A stretch of DNA of 64,000 nt from Halorubrum sp. SD626R (GTDB taxonomy: Archaea > Halobacteriota > Halobacteria > Halobacteriales > Haloferacaceae), in the NCBI RefSeq assembly GCF_001261915.1, contig NZ_CVRT01000053.1, positions 1-64,000 on the forward strand, read 5' to 3'. The notes beneath the pieces were generated by a model. That model saw only the letters and a list, made by a program, of their open reading frames with translations. It was not told where the DNA came from and ran no database searches. The translations under genes and the position numbers were made by a program. Shown piece by piece: positions 17,250 to 26,412 of this stretch. Position 1 is the stretch's first letter. The number at the start of each line of letters is the position of its first letter.

Positions 17250-18218
17250 TCACCCGTCGAGGACGACGCCGACGAGCGGGACCGCGACGCCGACGACGTA
17301 GCCGGCGAGGTGCGCGAACACGTTGCTGCCGAACGGGACGACCACCAGCGAACCGATCACCCCTGCGGCGGCGACGCTCGCGCCGGTGACGTAGAGCAGC
17401 TCCCGCTCCGGAGCGAGACCGAGCCCGACCACTCGCGGTCGGCCGACACCGACGTAGAGCCCGGCGGCGACGAGGGCCGCACAGAGCGCGAACAGGGAGC
17501 CGACCGCCGGCAGCGACGGGAAGTAGCCGACGCCGCTCGGCGCGAGGTACGCGACCGCGAGCGACCCGAGCGCGGCCACGACCGCCCAGCGGGCGTCGAC
17601 GCCGGCGGCGGATCCCGGGTCACGACCGCCCTCCGCGCCCGTCTCCGTCGCGAGCGCGGCGAACCAGACGACCACCACGTACCCGAGGAGCGCGCTGTTC
17701 ACGTCCGAGAAGCCGGCCGTCGGCGCGTTCGTGAGCCCGCCGAGCGCGACGATGGTCGCCCACGCGGAGACGAGGGGGACGACCGCGAGGTATATCGCGG
17801 TCGACCCCAGGAGCCGCCCGCGCCAGCCCGCGACGACGGAGAGGGGGTACGCGACCGCGACGAGCAGCCAGTAGTTGACGAGGTTGTCGATGAGGTGCGC
17901 CGGGCTCGCGTGGACGAAGCTCGACGCGAACGCGGTCCACAGCGCCCACCGGCTCTCGAAGACCCCGTCCGTCGCGAGCGAGAGGCGCCAGGCGTCGGTC
18001 CCAGGCGTGAGGCTCACGGCGACGAGCAGCGCCGGTAGGGGGACCGCGATCAGGAAGAGGTCTCTCGGGGGCTGCGACCGGGCGGCCGCGCGGACGCTGG
18101 CGAGGAGCCCGCGGAGGGTGGGCGGGGCGGGATCGCCGGCGGTCGACGGGTCGTCGGGATCGCCGTCGCTCGCGGGACCGTCGACGTCACCGTCAACGCG
18201 GTCCCCCTCGCCGCGCAT
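17250..18218 (-). CDS. Rhomboid-family intramembrane serine protease
   Basis: The 322-residue protein has an acidic hydrophilic N-terminus (about 55 residues), then six or more membrane segments. Rhomboid landmarks are HASPAHLIDNLVNYW (the HxxxN region), GFSDVNSALLGY at the position of the GxSG nucleophile loop, and FAHLAGYVVG with the catalytic His. The nucleophile Ser is present, but the oxyanion Gly after it is Asp, so activity should be tested. It starts 3 bases after the CDC48-type ATPase gene and is probably in its operon, an interesting pairing of an unfoldase with a membrane protease. Confidence 0.82.
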   Translation of the reverse strand: MRGEGDRVDGDVDGPASDGDPDDPSTAGDPAPPTLRGLLASVRAAARSQPPRDLFLIAVPLPALLVAVSLTPGTDAWRLSLATDGVFESRWALWTAFASSFVHASPAHLIDNLVNYWLLVAVAYPLSVVAGWRGRLLGSTAIYLAVVPLVSAWATIVALGGLTNAPTAGFSDVNSALLGYVVVVWFAALATETGAEGGRDPGSAAGVDARWAVVAALGSLAVAYLAPSGVGYFPSLPAVGSLFALCAALVAAGLYVGVGRPRVVGLGLAPERELLYVTGASVAAAGVIGSLVVVPFGSNVFAHLAGYVVGVAVPLVGVVLDG

Positions 18219-18221
18219 CGC

Positions 18222-20483
18222 TCACGGGGTCGCCGGCCGCACCGCCTCCAGCGCGGCCGCGAAGTCGTCGCCCGTGATCGAGACCTCGTCGGCGTGGTCG
18301 TTCGCGGCCGCGCCGTACTCGCCGGCGACGCGCTCGATGGCGATCAGGGCGGCCTCCCGACACAGCGAGGCGATCTCCGCGCCGGAGTACCCTTCCGTCT
18401 CGTCGGCGAGCCGCTCCAAGTCGACGCCCTCCGCGACGGGTTTCTCACGGGTGTGGACGTCGAGGATCTTCCGGCGCGCCTCGCGGTCGGGCTCGGGCAC
18501 CTCGATGTGGGTCTCCAGTCGCCCCGGTCGGAGCAGGGCGGGATCGAGCGCGTTCCGCCGGTTCGTCGCCGCGAGCACGACGAGGTTCGGGTTGTCGCTG
18601 GCGCGGTCCAGCTCGGTCAGGAGCTGCGAGACCACGCGCTCGCCGACGCCGGAGCCGTCCCCGCCCGCGCCGTCGCGGTCGGCCGCGATGGCGTCGATCT
18701 CGTCGAAGAAGACGATGACGGGCGCCGCCTGCCGGGCGCGGTCGAAGAGGTCGCGGACCGCCTTCTCGGACTCGCCGACGTAGCGATCGAGCAGCTCCGG
18801 GCCCGCGACCTGGATGAAGTTGACGCCGCTCTCGCCCGCGATCGCCCGCGCGAGCAGGGTCTTTCCCGTGCCGGGCGGCCCGTGGAGCAGGACCCCCGTC
18901 GGCGGGTCGGCGTCGGCGGCGTCGAAGAGGGGTCCGTAGGTCAGCGGCCACGTCACCGCCCGTTCCAGCTTCTCCTTCGCCTCCGGGAGCCCGCCGACGT
19001 CGGCGAAGTCCGTGGCGGGCTGCTCGGCGACGTACTCGCGCATCGCGCTCGGCTCGACGTTGGCGTGGGCGGCCTCGAAGTCTGCCTTCCCCACGGTCAC
19101 GTCGTCGAGCGCCCGCGCGTCCGACTCCCGGGCGCGGCGGAGCGCCGTCATCGCCGCCTCCTGCGTGAGCCCCTCGATGTCGGCGCCGACGAACCCGTGC
19201 GTCCGGCTCGCGATCCGGTCGAGGTCCACGTCGTCGGCCAGGGGCATGCGGCGCGTGTGGACGTCGAGGATCTGGCGGCGACCCGCCTCGCCGGGGACGC
19301 CGATCTCGATCTCGCGGTCGAACCGGCCGCCCCGCCGGAGCGCGGGGTCGAGGGTGTCGACGCGGTTCGTCGCGCCGATCACGATCACGTCGCCGCGGGC
19401 GTCGAGTCCGTCCATCAGCGAGAGTAGCTGCCCCACGACGCGGTTCTCCACGTCGCCGCCGTCGTCCCGTTTTCCCGCGATCGAGTCGATCTCGTCGAAG
19501 AAGATGATCGCCGGGGCGGCCTCGCTCGCGCGGTCGAACACGTCGCGCAGGCGCTCCTCCGACTCGCCCTTGTACTTCGACATGATCTCCGGCCCGTCGA
19601 CGGTGATGAACTCGGCGTCGACCTCGTTGGCGACCGCGCGGGCGATCAGCGTCTTCCCGGTGCCGGGCGGGCCGTGGAGGAGGACCCCCTTCGGCGGGTC
19701 GATGCCGAGCCGGGTGAACACCTCGGGCTCGGAGAGCGGGAGCTCGATCGTCTCGCGCACGAGCTCAAGCTCCTCGTCTAGTCCCCCGATGTCCTCGTAG
19801 GTCGCGCCCGCGGTGTGGTCCGCGGGCGGGCCGGTCTCACCGCCTTTCGGACGGGCGTCGGTCCCGGGCGTGACGGTCCGGTCTCGGGAGCCGCTACGGT
19901 CCCCCCCGCCGGTCCCGTCGGCGTCGTCGCGGCGGCCGCTCGTCGCGTCCGCGCCCTCGGCGGCGTCGCCCTCGCCGTCGCCGTACCGCACCGAGACGTC
20001 AGTCCGGGTCGTCACGCGCACGGTCCCCGCCGGGGCCGTCTCGGCGACGACGAACCGGAGGCCGCCGAGCCGCTCGACGTGGACCGCCTCGCCCTCGGTG
20101 ACGGGCCGATCCCGGAGGTCGCGGGCGAGCGCGCGCTCGACCACTTCGCGGCTCACGTCGACATCGGCGAGTTGCGCGGGCGCGGCGAGCACGACGCTGT
20201 CGGCGTCCTCGACGGTGACGGGGGCGACCGTGACGGTGTCGCCGACCTTCACCCCGGCGTTCGCGCGGGTGTCGGCGTCGATGAGGACGGAGCCCTCCGC
20301 CGCGTCCGGGCCGCCGGGCCACACCTTCGCGACGGCGACGCGCTCGCCGCGGATCTCGACGGTGTCGCCGCTGAGGAGGCCGAGCCGCTGCCGCGAGGGT
20401 TCGGGGAGCCTGGCGATCCCCCGGCCCGCGTCCCGCTTCTCGGCGGCACGCACCGTGAGCCGGAGGCCTGCGGTGTCGTTCAT
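18222..20483 (-). CDS. CDC48/VAT-type AAA ATPase
   Basis: The 753-residue unfoldase has the p97/VAT plan. An N-domain (about 1-175) begins [20 protein letters not shown] with a double-psi barrel. A low-complexity acidic/Ser/Gly linker of about 55 residues follows, then two AAA modules. D1 has [15 protein letters not shown] and [15 protein letters not shown]2 has [15 protein letters not shown] and [14 protein letters not shown]. Both Walker A and B motifs and the second-region arginine fingers are present. The ATG at 20483 was chosen because [11 protein letters not shown] is the family start; the upstream open frame runs into the repeat element. The rhomboid gene follows after 3 bases. Confidence 0.95.
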   Translation of the reverse strand: MNDTAGLRLTVRAAEKRDAGRGIARLPEPSRQRLGLLSGDTVEIRGERVAVAKVWPGGPDAAEGSVLIDADTRANAGVKVGDTVTVAPVTVEDADSVVLAAPAQLADVDVSREVVERALARDLRDRPVTEGEAVHVERLGGLRFVVAETAPAGTVRVTTRTDVSVRYGDGEGDAAEGADATSGRRDDADGTGGGDRSGSRDRTVTPGTDARPKGGETGPPADHTAGATYEDIGGLDEELELVRETIELPLSEPEVFTRLGIDPPKGVLLHGPPGTGKTLIARAVANEVDAEFITVDGPEIMSKYKGESEERLRDVFDRASEAAPAIIFFDEIDSIAGKRDDGGDVENRVVGQLLSLMDGLDARGDVIVIGATNRVDTLDPALRRGGRFDREIEIGVPGEAGRRQILDVHTRRMPLADDVDLDRIASRTHGFVGADIEGLTQEAAMTALRRARESDARALDDVTVGKADFEAAHANVEPSAMREYVAEQPATDFADVGGLPEAKEKLERAVTWPLTYGPLFDAADADPPTGVLLHGPPGTGKTLLARAIAGESGVNFIQVAGPELLDRYVGESEKAVRDLFDRARQAAPVIVFFDEIDAIAADRDGAGGDGSGVGERVVSQLLTELDRASDNPNLVVLAATNRRNALDPALLRPGRLETHIEVPEPDREARRKILDVHTREKPVAEGVDLERLADETEGYSGAEIASLCREAALIAIERVAGEYGAAANDHADEVSITGDDFAAALEAVRPATP

Positions 20484-20590
20484 ACGCCTCGTACTCGCCG
20501 ATGACCCTTTACCCTTGTCCGGCGCCGTCGGGAGCCGGTTCAGAACCGTGGATACGCACAGAAGAGAGCCGCGAGGGAGTTGCGGCGATT

Positions 20591-20864
20591 GTTTATAAAC
20601 ACCGACTGCGGTGGCGCGCGCCTCCGAGCGCCCGAAGGGCGCGAGGAGCGCGTGCGAGGGAGTCGCTGGCGCCGTCGGCGCCAGCGACGAGGCTGGGGAG
20701 GCGTGAGGTGCTGTGCGGAGCGGTGTGGGGCGGGACTCAAAGGGGCAGTCGCGAGGACGAAGCACGACGACGCAAGCACCGCAGCGAAGGAGCGCCAGCG
20801 ACTGAGCGAGGCGCACAGCGAGTCGCGCGAGTCCTCGCGACTGGGGCTTTGGAGGTGTTCACCG
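20591..20864 (+). repeat. Dispersed structured element, full-length copy A
   Basis: The copy begins with a TATA-like box (gTTTATAAAC, 20591-20600) and ggtggcgcgc. Hairpin P1 follows (GCGCCC-gaa-GGGCGC, 20628-20642). P2 is 27 bases with a 12-pair stem (20662-20688). Next come gaggctggggaggcgtgagg, a long P3 with arms CAGTCGCGAGGAC (20746-20758) and GTCCTCGCGACTG (20831-20843), and the terminal ctggggctttggaggtgttc motif (20841-20864). It is nearly identical to copy C over most of its length. No credible protein is encoded. It lies between the divergent CDC48 and glutaredoxin genes. Confidence 0.85.
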
Positions 20865-21024
20865 CCGAGTCACCGGCGTCGACCGATAACCGATCGACCA
20901 GGACCTCGGAGTCGGTCGCTGATCAGCATTCGATGATTCGTAGACGACCGATCCCGCTTCTGCTCCCCCGTTCGCATTCGTCCCGTGCGGAACCCATTTG
21001 CCGCGGCGGCGCGTACTGACGCCC

Positions 21025-21369
21025 ATGACGTTCCAGCCCGAGTCCGAGGCGGACACCGACGAGATCGAAGCGCGCGTCCAGGACACCATCGCAGACAACG
21101 ACGTGGTCCTGTTCATGAAGGGGAACCGGCTGATGCCCCAGTGCGGATACTCGCAGCGCGCCGTCGAGCTGATCGGTCAGCACGTCGAGGAGTTCGAGAC
21201 CGTCGACGTGCTACCCGCGCTCGACCATTACCGCGAAGCGCTGGAGGCCGAGAGCGGCTGGGAGACGATCCCGCAGACGTTCGTCGACGGGGAGTTCGTC
21301 GGCGGCAGCGACGTGCTCGCGGAGCTGGAGGAGCGCGGCGAACTGGCGGCCGAGCTCGGCGCGGAGTAG
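21025..21369 (+). CDS. Monothiol glutaredoxin, CGFS-like
   Basis: This 114-residue glutaredoxin has the active site MPQCGYS (about residues 38-44), equivalent to the CGFS motif of monothiol glutaredoxins, which carry and deliver Fe-S clusters. The strand VVLFMKGN before it and the cis-Pro region TIPQTFVDGEFVGGSD (glutathione-binding GG) are intact. The CGYS in place of CGFS keeps the single Cys. The ATG at 21025 is the first that gives the family start; copy A of the dispersed element lies 160 bases upstream. Confidence 0.9.
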   Translation: MTFQPESEADTDEIEARVQDTIADNDVVLFMKGNRLMPQCGYSQRAVELIGQHVEEFETVDVLPALDHYREALEAESGWETIPQTFVDGEFVGGSDVLAELEERGELAAELGAE

Positions 21370-21394
21370 GTCCCGATGCGGAGTAGGTCCCGGC
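21361..21394. repeat. 17-bp tandem duplication at the end of the glutaredoxin gene
   Basis: The unit gcggagtaggtcccgat is followed directly by gcggagtaggtcccggc, so 14 bases are identical. The first unit contains the glutaredoxin stop codon. It is most simply a small replication slip with no coding effect. Confidence 0.6.
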
Positions 21395-21533
21395 GCCATC
21401 GCCGGGCGTGTCGATGCCCGATCTTGAGCGTCGAAGGGCAGGCCATATAAACCTACGGTGCCTAATTGAACCACGTGCAGTCGTTGCCGCTGCCGCCGTG
21501 CCGACCGTCTCGACCCATCTCACCCAACCAACA

Positions 21534-22103
21534 ATGACAGGCCGCGTGTTCAGACTTCATTCGACGCTCGAACTGCCCCTCGAAGACGTGGAGACGTACT
21601 TCGAAGAAGACCCAGACCTCCCCCCGGAGATTGACGATATCGATATCACGCGTCGAAATAACACCCTCATCATCAAGGCCCTGTCCGACGACGAGTCGAT
21701 CAGCAAGTACACGCCGACCGCCCAGCTGAAGGCGTCCGTCACGGAGACGCGCGTCTGGGAGGAGGAGCCGCCGCGGGCGGGCGGCCCGCAGTGGATGGAC
21801 GACGAGGAAGAGGAGATCCCGTCAGAGCTCGTCGAGTTCGCCTGCTTCAAGGGCGACCGCGAGACCGTCCTCCAGAACTCCGCGCTCCAGTACCCGATGT
21901 TCCTCGTGCTCCGCGAGCTGGCGCAGCTCTCGGAGAAGGGGACGCTGACCGCGATCACCGAGGAAAACGACGAGCTCGAAGCGACGCGGATCGTCGAGGG
22001 TGAGCCGCGGCCCGCGAGCATCGAGGTCGTCGAGAGCCCGCAGGGCGCCGGCGACGGCGACGGCGGCGTCAACTGGCGCGACAACGAGTTCATCTCGGAC
22101 TGA
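21534..22103 (+). CDS. Conserved haloarchaeal protein of unknown function, 189 aa
   Basis: This is an acidic soluble protein. The N-terminal part (RVFRLHSTLELPLEDVETYF, then IDITRRNNTLIIKALSDD) reads like a beta-alpha-beta unit. The middle has VEFACFKGDRETVLQNSALQYPMFLVLREL, a helical block, and the tail is Gly/Asp-rich with VNWRDNEFISD at the end. I believe it is restricted to haloarchaea but cannot name a family with confidence. A TATA box (ccatataaacc, about 21445) lies about 90 bases upstream, implying a leader of roughly 60 bases, longer than usual here. Confidence 0.65.
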   Translation: MTGRVFRLHSTLELPLEDVETYFEEDPDLPPEIDDIDITRRNNTLIIKALSDDESISKYTPTAQLKASVTETRVWEEEPPRAGGPQWMDDEEEEIPSELVEFACFKGDRETVLQNSALQYPMFLVLRELAQLSEKGTLTAITEENDELEATRIVEGEPRPASIEVVESPQGAGDGDGGVNWRDNEFISD

Positions 22104-22154
22104 GATCGGTCCCGGACCGCCGACGCTTTAGGCGCTCCGGGCGTGCCCCCGCCA

Positions 22155-22871
22155 ATGACCGACGACTGGGTGAGCCTCTTCTCGGGCGGAAAGGACTCCT
22201 CGTGGGCGCTGTACCGCGCCCTGGAGGCGGGCCTCGACGTCTCGCGGCTCCTGACCGTCCACCCCGCGGGCGACTCGTACATGTACCACACGCCGGCGAC
22301 GGAGCTCGCCGGACTCGCGGCCGAGAGCGTCGGGATCGACCTCGTCGAGGTCTCGCCCGACGACTTCGGCGCGGACGACGTCGACGACGCGGGCGCGCAG
22401 GGCGACGCCGAGCTGGAGCCGATGGAGGCGGCGCTCCGGGAGCTCGCGGCGAGCGACGACGTCGACCTCGCGGGCGTCACCGCCGGCGCGGTCGAGAGCG
22501 AGTACCAGACCAGCCGCATCCGGGCGATGTGCGACCGGCTCGGGATCGACCTCTTCGCCCCGCTGTGGGGCGAGGACCCGGTCGCGCTCGCGGAGTCGAT
22601 GTTCGACGCCGGCTTCGAGATTCGGATCGTGCAAGTCGCGGCGTACGGGCTCGACGAGTCGTGGCTCGGCCGGCGCTACGACGCGGACGCGCTCGCGGAG
22701 CTGCTCGACCTGCGCGAGGAGTACGGGGTTCACCCCCTAGGCGAGGGCGGGGAGTTCGAGACGTACGTCGTCGACGGGCCACATATGGACCGCCGGATCG
22801 AGTTCGAGTACGACGCGGTGTGGGAGGGGGACCGCGGCCACGTCGAGGTCCGCGGCGCGCGGCTGGAGTGA
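22155..22871 (+). CDS. dph6: Diphthine--ammonia ligase Dph6
   Basis: The 238-residue ATP pyrophosphatase amidates diphthine on EF-2 in the last step of diphthamide synthesis. The PP-loop SGGKDSSWAL is at residues 9-18. The family blocks YMYHTPATEL, TAGAVESEYQTSRI, LFAPLWGEDP and HPLGEGGEFETYVVDGP are present. It starts 51 bases after the preceding gene on the same strand. Dph2, for the first step of the same pathway, is at 30443-31486 in this window, not linked in an operon. Confidence 0.92.
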   Translation: MTDDWVSLFSGGKDSSWALYRALEAGLDVSRLLTVHPAGDSYMYHTPATELAGLAAESVGIDLVEVSPDDFGADDVDDAGAQGDAELEPMEAALRELAASDDVDLAGVTAGAVESEYQTSRIRAMCDRLGIDLFAPLWGEDPVALAESMFDAGFEIRIVQVAAYGLDESWLGRRYDADALAELLDLREEYGVHPLGEGGEFETYVVDGPHMDRRIEFEYDAVWEGDRGHVEVRGARLE

Positions 22872-22901
22872 CCGCTCGACCGAGCGGGTGAGCGCGGACC
22901 G

Positions 22902-24155
22902 TTACGGCCAGTTGCCGGCCTGGTCGTAGGCGTCCACGATCCGGCCGATGGCGACGACGTAGGCGGCGGTGCGGAGGTCCCGGACGTCGCGGCCCTCGTA
23001 CGCCTCGACGATCCCGTCGAACGCCTCCGTGATCACGCGTTCGAGCTCCTCGTTGACGCGCTCCTCCGTCCAGCTGAACCGCTGTCGGTTCTGGACCCAC
23101 TCGAAGTACGAGACGGTGACGCCCCCGGCGTTGGCGAAGATGTCGGGGACGACGTAGACGGCCTTCTCGACGAGGACGTCGTCGGCGTCGGGGGTGAGCG
23201 GGCCGTTGGCCGCCTCGACGATCACGTCGGCCGCGACGTCGGCGGCGAGATCGCCGTCGATCGCGTTCTCCAGCGCCGCGGGGACGAGCAGGTCGACGTC
23301 GAGCGTCAGCAGCTCCTCGTTCGTGATCGACGCGCCGTCGCCGTAGCCCGAGACGGCGCCCGTCTCCGTCTTATGCGCTTTCACGGCTCGGGGGTCGAAC
23401 CCGTCCGGGTCGTGGATCCCGCCGGAGGAGTCCGAGACGGCCACCACGTCGCCGCCGAGGTCGTCGATGAGGGCGGCCGCGACCGAGCCGGCGTTACCGT
23501 ATCCCTGTACGGCGACGGTCGCGCCCGCGAGGTCGCGGTCGAGCCAGTCGAACGTCTCGCGCGCGGCGAGCGCGACGGAGCGGCCGGTCGCCTGGACGCG
23601 TCCCTCGCTCCCGCCCGAGTCGAGCGCCTTCCCGGTGATGACGCCGGGCGCGGTCGTGTTCTCCAGCGTCTCGTAGGTGTCTTTGATCCAGTTCATCTCC
23701 CGCTGGCCGGTGTTGACGTCCGGCGCCGGGATGTCGCGGTCCTCGCCGATGAGCGGCCGGAGCTCCGTCGCGAACGCGCGCGTCAGTCGCTCCAGCTCGC
23801 TCTCGGAGTAGTCGCTCGGGTCGATCGCGACCCCGCCCTTCCCGCCGCCGTAGGGCACGTCGACGACGGCGCACTTGTACGCCATCCACCCGGACAGCGC
23901 CTTCACCTCGTCGCGGGTGACGCCCGGGTGGTACCGAATTCCGCCTTTGTACGGCCCGCGGTCGCCGTTGAACTGCGACCGGTACGCGCGGACCGTCTCC
24001 AGCGACCCGTCGTCGAGCTCGAACGTGAGGTTCGTCTCCAGCAGCCGCTCCGGGTTCTTCAGTCGGGTGAGCACGCCCGGCGGGGCGTCGAGGTGCGCCG
24101 CGGCGTCGTCGACCTGTTCCCGCAGACTCTCGAACGGGTTCGCCTGATCGGTCAT
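22902..24155 (-). CDS. gdh: Glutamate dehydrogenase
   Basis: The enzyme has 417 residues, the size of hexameric GDHs, and interconverts glutamate with 2-oxoglutarate and ammonia. The dimerisation and substrate region has [40 protein letters not shown], holding the catalytic Lys and the substrate-binding Lys. [16 protein letters not shown] follows. The Rossmann motif is [12 protein letters not shown] (about 215), and the Asp-free loop DSSGG after it does not settle NAD or NADP use. Haloarchaea often have several paralogues, so no letter is assigned. It converges on dph6. Confidence 0.94.
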   Translation of the reverse strand: MTDQANPFESLREQVDDAAAHLDAPPGVLTRLKNPERLLETNLTFELDDGSLETVRAYRSQFNGDRGPYKGGIRYHPGVTRDEVKALSGWMAYKCAVVDVPYGGGKGGVAIDPSDYSESELERLTRAFATELRPLIGEDRDIPAPDVNTGQREMNWIKDTYETLENTTAPGVITGKALDSGGSEGRVQATGRSVALAARETFDWLDRDLAGATVAVQGYGNAGSVAAALIDDLGGDVVAVSDSSGGIHDPDGFDPRAVKAHKTETGAVSGYGDGASITNEELLTLDVDLLVPAALENAIDGDLAADVAADVIVEAANGPLTPDADDVLVEKAVYVVPDIFANAGGVTVSYFEWVQNRQRFSWTEERVNEELERVITEAFDGIVEAYEGRDVRDLRTAAYVVAIGRIVDAYDQAGNWP

Positions 24156-24239
24156 GGGGGAACTTCCCCGGGGGTCGGGGTTAATTGTGACGGACGATCA
24201 GCGGGACGCGGCGAGCGCGATCGGGGGCGGACAGGGTCG

Positions 24240-25121
24240 CTACCGCGCGTCGATCCCCGCGGCCGCCGCCCGCTCGACGATCCGCTCCGCCTGCGCGACC
24301 AGCGGCGCGTCGATCATCTCGCCGTCGACGCTGAAGACGCCGCGGTCCTCGCGATCGGCCTCGTCGCGGGCGTCGAGCACGCGCGACGCCCACTCGATCT
24401 CGTCCGGGTCCGGCGTGAACGCCTCGTTGATCGGGTCGACCTGCGACGGATGGATCGCGAGCTTCCCGTCGTAGCCGAGGGTGCGCGCGAACGCCGTCTC
24501 CTCGCGGAGCCCCTCGGTGTCGGAGAAATCCGTGTACACCGTGTCGAGCGCGTCGACCTCGGCCGCTCCGGCCGCGAGAACGACGTGCTCGCGGGCGTAC
24601 AATATCTCGGTCCCCTCGTCGGTGCGGGTCGCGTCGAGGTCGGCGGCGAGGTCCTCGGCGCCGAAGATCAGGGCGTCGGTCGCGGCCGCGTCGGCGATCG
24701 CTTCGGCGGCGAGCACGCCGCCCGCGGTCTCGACCAAGGCGAACACCGCCGGATCGAGCCCGCGGTCGGCACAGAGCGCGGCGGCGCGCTCGACGCGGTC
24801 GGCGTCCTCGACCTTCGGGAGCATGACCGCGTCGAGGCGGGGCGCCCGACCGGGCGCGGACGCGTCCCCCGCGTCCGTCGCGACTATGGCGTCGAGGTCG
24901 ACGCCGGGGTCCGACGCCGTGAGCCGGACGCACACCTCGGCGTCGGGGTCGAAGTCGGGGTCCGCGAGCACGCCGCGGACGGCGGCGCGGGCCTCGTCCT
25001 TCCGATCGGGGGCGACGGCGTCTTCAATGTCGAAGCAGACGACGTCCGCGCCCGTCGCCGGCGCCTTCCGCATGAGCTCCGGGCGGTCGCCGGGGGAGAA
25101 CAAGAGGCTTCGTCGGGCCAT
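24240..25121 (-). CDS. CitE-like (HpcH/HpaI) lyase, malyl-CoA lyase candidate
   Basis: The 293-residue TIM-barrel enzyme starts ARRSLLFSPGDRPELMRKA. The CitE core follows: DVVCFDIEDAVAPDRK, MLPKVEDADRV, ALVETAGGVLAAE, LIFGAEDLAADL, and KLAIHPSQVDPINEAF. The Glu and Asp that bind Mg2+ are in VETAGG and FGAEDLAAD. Family members split citryl-CoA, malyl-CoA or beta-methylmalyl-CoA, or act as malyl-CoA thioesterases. The divergent MaoC hydratase 84 bases away supports a CoA-thioester role, such as the mesaconyl-CoA/methylmalyl-CoA steps known in some haloarchaea. The exact reaction is not fixed by sequence. Confidence 0.85.
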   Translation of the reverse strand: MARRSLLFSPGDRPELMRKAPATGADVVCFDIEDAVAPDRKDEARAAVRGVLADPDFDPDAEVCVRLTASDPGVDLDAIVATDAGDASAPGRAPRLDAVMLPKVEDADRVERAAALCADRGLDPAVFALVETAGGVLAAEAIADAAATDALIFGAEDLAADLDATRTDEGTEILYAREHVVLAAGAAEVDALDTVYTDFSDTEGLREETAFARTLGYDGKLAIHPSQVDPINEAFTPDPDEIEWASRVLDARDEADREDRGVFSVDGEMIDAPLVAQAERIVERAAAAGIDAR

Positions 25122-25205
25122 GTCGGGGGATCCTCGCGGCCGGACATAAGTAACCGGACCGGCCGGAGCGGTACCGATTTGCCGCGTCGGGTAGAGGGTC
25201 GGTCC

Positions 25206-25676
25206 ATGACGGGACGCTACTACGAGGAGTTCGAGGTCGGGGAGACGATCGAACACGCGCGGCGGCGGACGGTGAGCGAGGCCGACAACCAGCGCTTCTG
25301 CGACATGACGATGAACCAGCAGCCGCTCCACCTCGACGCCGACTTCGCCGGGGAGACCCAGTTCGGCGAGCGGCTCGTCAACGGGCTGTACACGCTGTCG
25401 CTCGCCGTCGGCGTGTCGATCCCGGAGACTACGGACGGCACTATCGTCGCGAACCTCTCGTACGATAACGTCGAGCACCCGAACCCGGTGTTCCACGGCG
25501 ACACGATCCGCGCGCGGTCGACCGTCACCGACAAGCGGGAGACGAGCGACGGGGAGCGCGGCGTCGTCACGATGCACGTCGAGGCGTTCAAGCTCGTCGA
25601 GGACGGCGACGACGTGCTCGTCTGCGAGTTCGACCGGACCGCGCTCTCGGAGAAGCGGCCGGACGGCGACGAGTAG
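25206..25676 (+). CDS. MaoC-like hotdog-fold dehydratase
   Basis: The 156-residue MaoC protein begins MTGRYYEEFEVGETIEHARRR. The hydratase pocket appears as DNQRFCDMTMNQQPLHLDADF, where the Asn/Gln and His lie at the positions of the R-hydratase catalytic Asp and His; a canonical Asp in D-x4-H is replaced, as in mesaconyl-CoA hydratase-like members. GERLVNGLYTLSL is also typical. It would hydrate an enoyl-CoA. It is divergent from the CitE-like gene, so they may share regulation. Substrate unknown. Confidence 0.82.
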   Translation: MTGRYYEEFEVGETIEHARRRTVSEADNQRFCDMTMNQQPLHLDADFAGETQFGERLVNGLYTLSLAVGVSIPETTDGTIVANLSYDNVEHPNPVFHGDTIRARSTVTDKRETSDGERGVVTMHVEAFKLVEDGDDVLVCEFDRTALSEKRPDGDE

Positions 25677-25688
25677 CCGGGGCGGGGT

Positions 25689-26297
25689 TCAGTCCGCGTC
25701 GCTCGCGTCTCCGCCCGCCAGCAACAGCCCGAGGTAGGAGGTGCGGACCTGTTCCGCGCCGTCGAGCCCGAGCCGGTCGAGCGCGTCGAGGGCGTCGTCC
25801 CTGACGGCCTCGATCGAGGCCTCGTCGTCGACCGCTCGCTCGATCTCGACGAACTCGCCGACGCCGTCGACCGCGTCGAGGGTCACGGTGAACCCGTCGT
25901 ACGCCCAGAACTCGCGTCGCTTCTCGACGGTCGCCGCCGACTCGAAGCCGAGCCCAGAGAGGATTCCGGCGGCAGCCTCGGGGTCGGCCACCTCGGTCTC
26001 GTGTTCCGCGCGGGTCTTCGACTCCTCGTCGAGCAGCGGCCCCTTGTACGTGATCTTGGTCGTTTCGGGGGGCGAGTCGCGGTCGTTCGCCTCGGCCGCT
26101 CTCGAATCGATCCCGTCCGGGAGCGGCGCCTCGCGGCGCACCCGGAGCGCCTCGTCCGTCTCGGCGAAGTCGCGGTGCGGCGCGTCGTAGTAGGCGTCGC
26201 GCTGGCGGCGGGCGTCGACGCGCTCGGCGCCGGCCTCGCGCAGGCGCTCGCGGACCGCGTCGACGTCGGCCGGGACCTTGATCTCGACCTCGAACAT
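25689..26297 (-). CDS. CYTH-domain protein (class IV adenylate cyclase / CyaB-like)
   Basis: The 202-residue protein carries the ExExK signature of the CYTH superfamily as FEVEIKV at residues 2-8. Further tunnel-wall charged residues are seen in DEALRVRRE, KITYKGP and FVEIERAVDD. CYTH enzymes act on triphosphates (thiamine triphosphatase, polyphosphatase, class IV adenylate cyclase). Which of these applies here is not shown. The protein is about the size of archaeal CyaB homologues. It converges on the MaoC gene, 12 bases between the stops. Confidence 0.85.
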   Translation of the reverse strand: MFEVEIKVPADVDAVRERLREAGAERVDARRQRDAYYDAPHRDFAETDEALRVRREAPLPDGIDSRAAEANDRDSPPETTKITYKGPLLDEESKTRAEHETEVADPEAAAGILSGLGFESAATVEKRREFWAYDGFTVTLDAVDGVGEFVEIERAVDDEASIEAVRDDALDALDRLGLDGAEQVRTSYLGLLLAGGDASDAD

Positions 26298-26412
26298 ACC
26301 CGGAATCCGCCGGGCGCGTTCTTAAGCGCCGCGGGACGCGGACTCCGGCGCGAGGCGGCCGCCGCCGCGTCGAACCGTGCGCCTTAAGGGTGTAACAGGT
26401 GACGTTCAGGGT

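Noticed and set aside
20591..20864. SRP RNA, RNase P RNA or another known housekeeping ncRNA as identity of the repeat
   Set aside because: There are several copies, the length is variable, and none of the conserved cores of those RNAs is seen.
20580..20936. Apparent proteins inside element copies (also at 44000-44255, 49111-49395 and 59512-59733)
   Set aside because: The frames translate the hairpins and are rich in Ser, Pro, Ala and Arg, unlike acidic haloarchaeal proteins, and frame is not kept between copies.
23373..25676. Very long plus-strand open frame (767 codons) across gdh and the CitE-like gene
   Set aside because: It is the antisense shadow of GC-rich genes; only its last part, from 25206, is real (MaoC). 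The rest is Arg/Val/Gly-rich with no motif.
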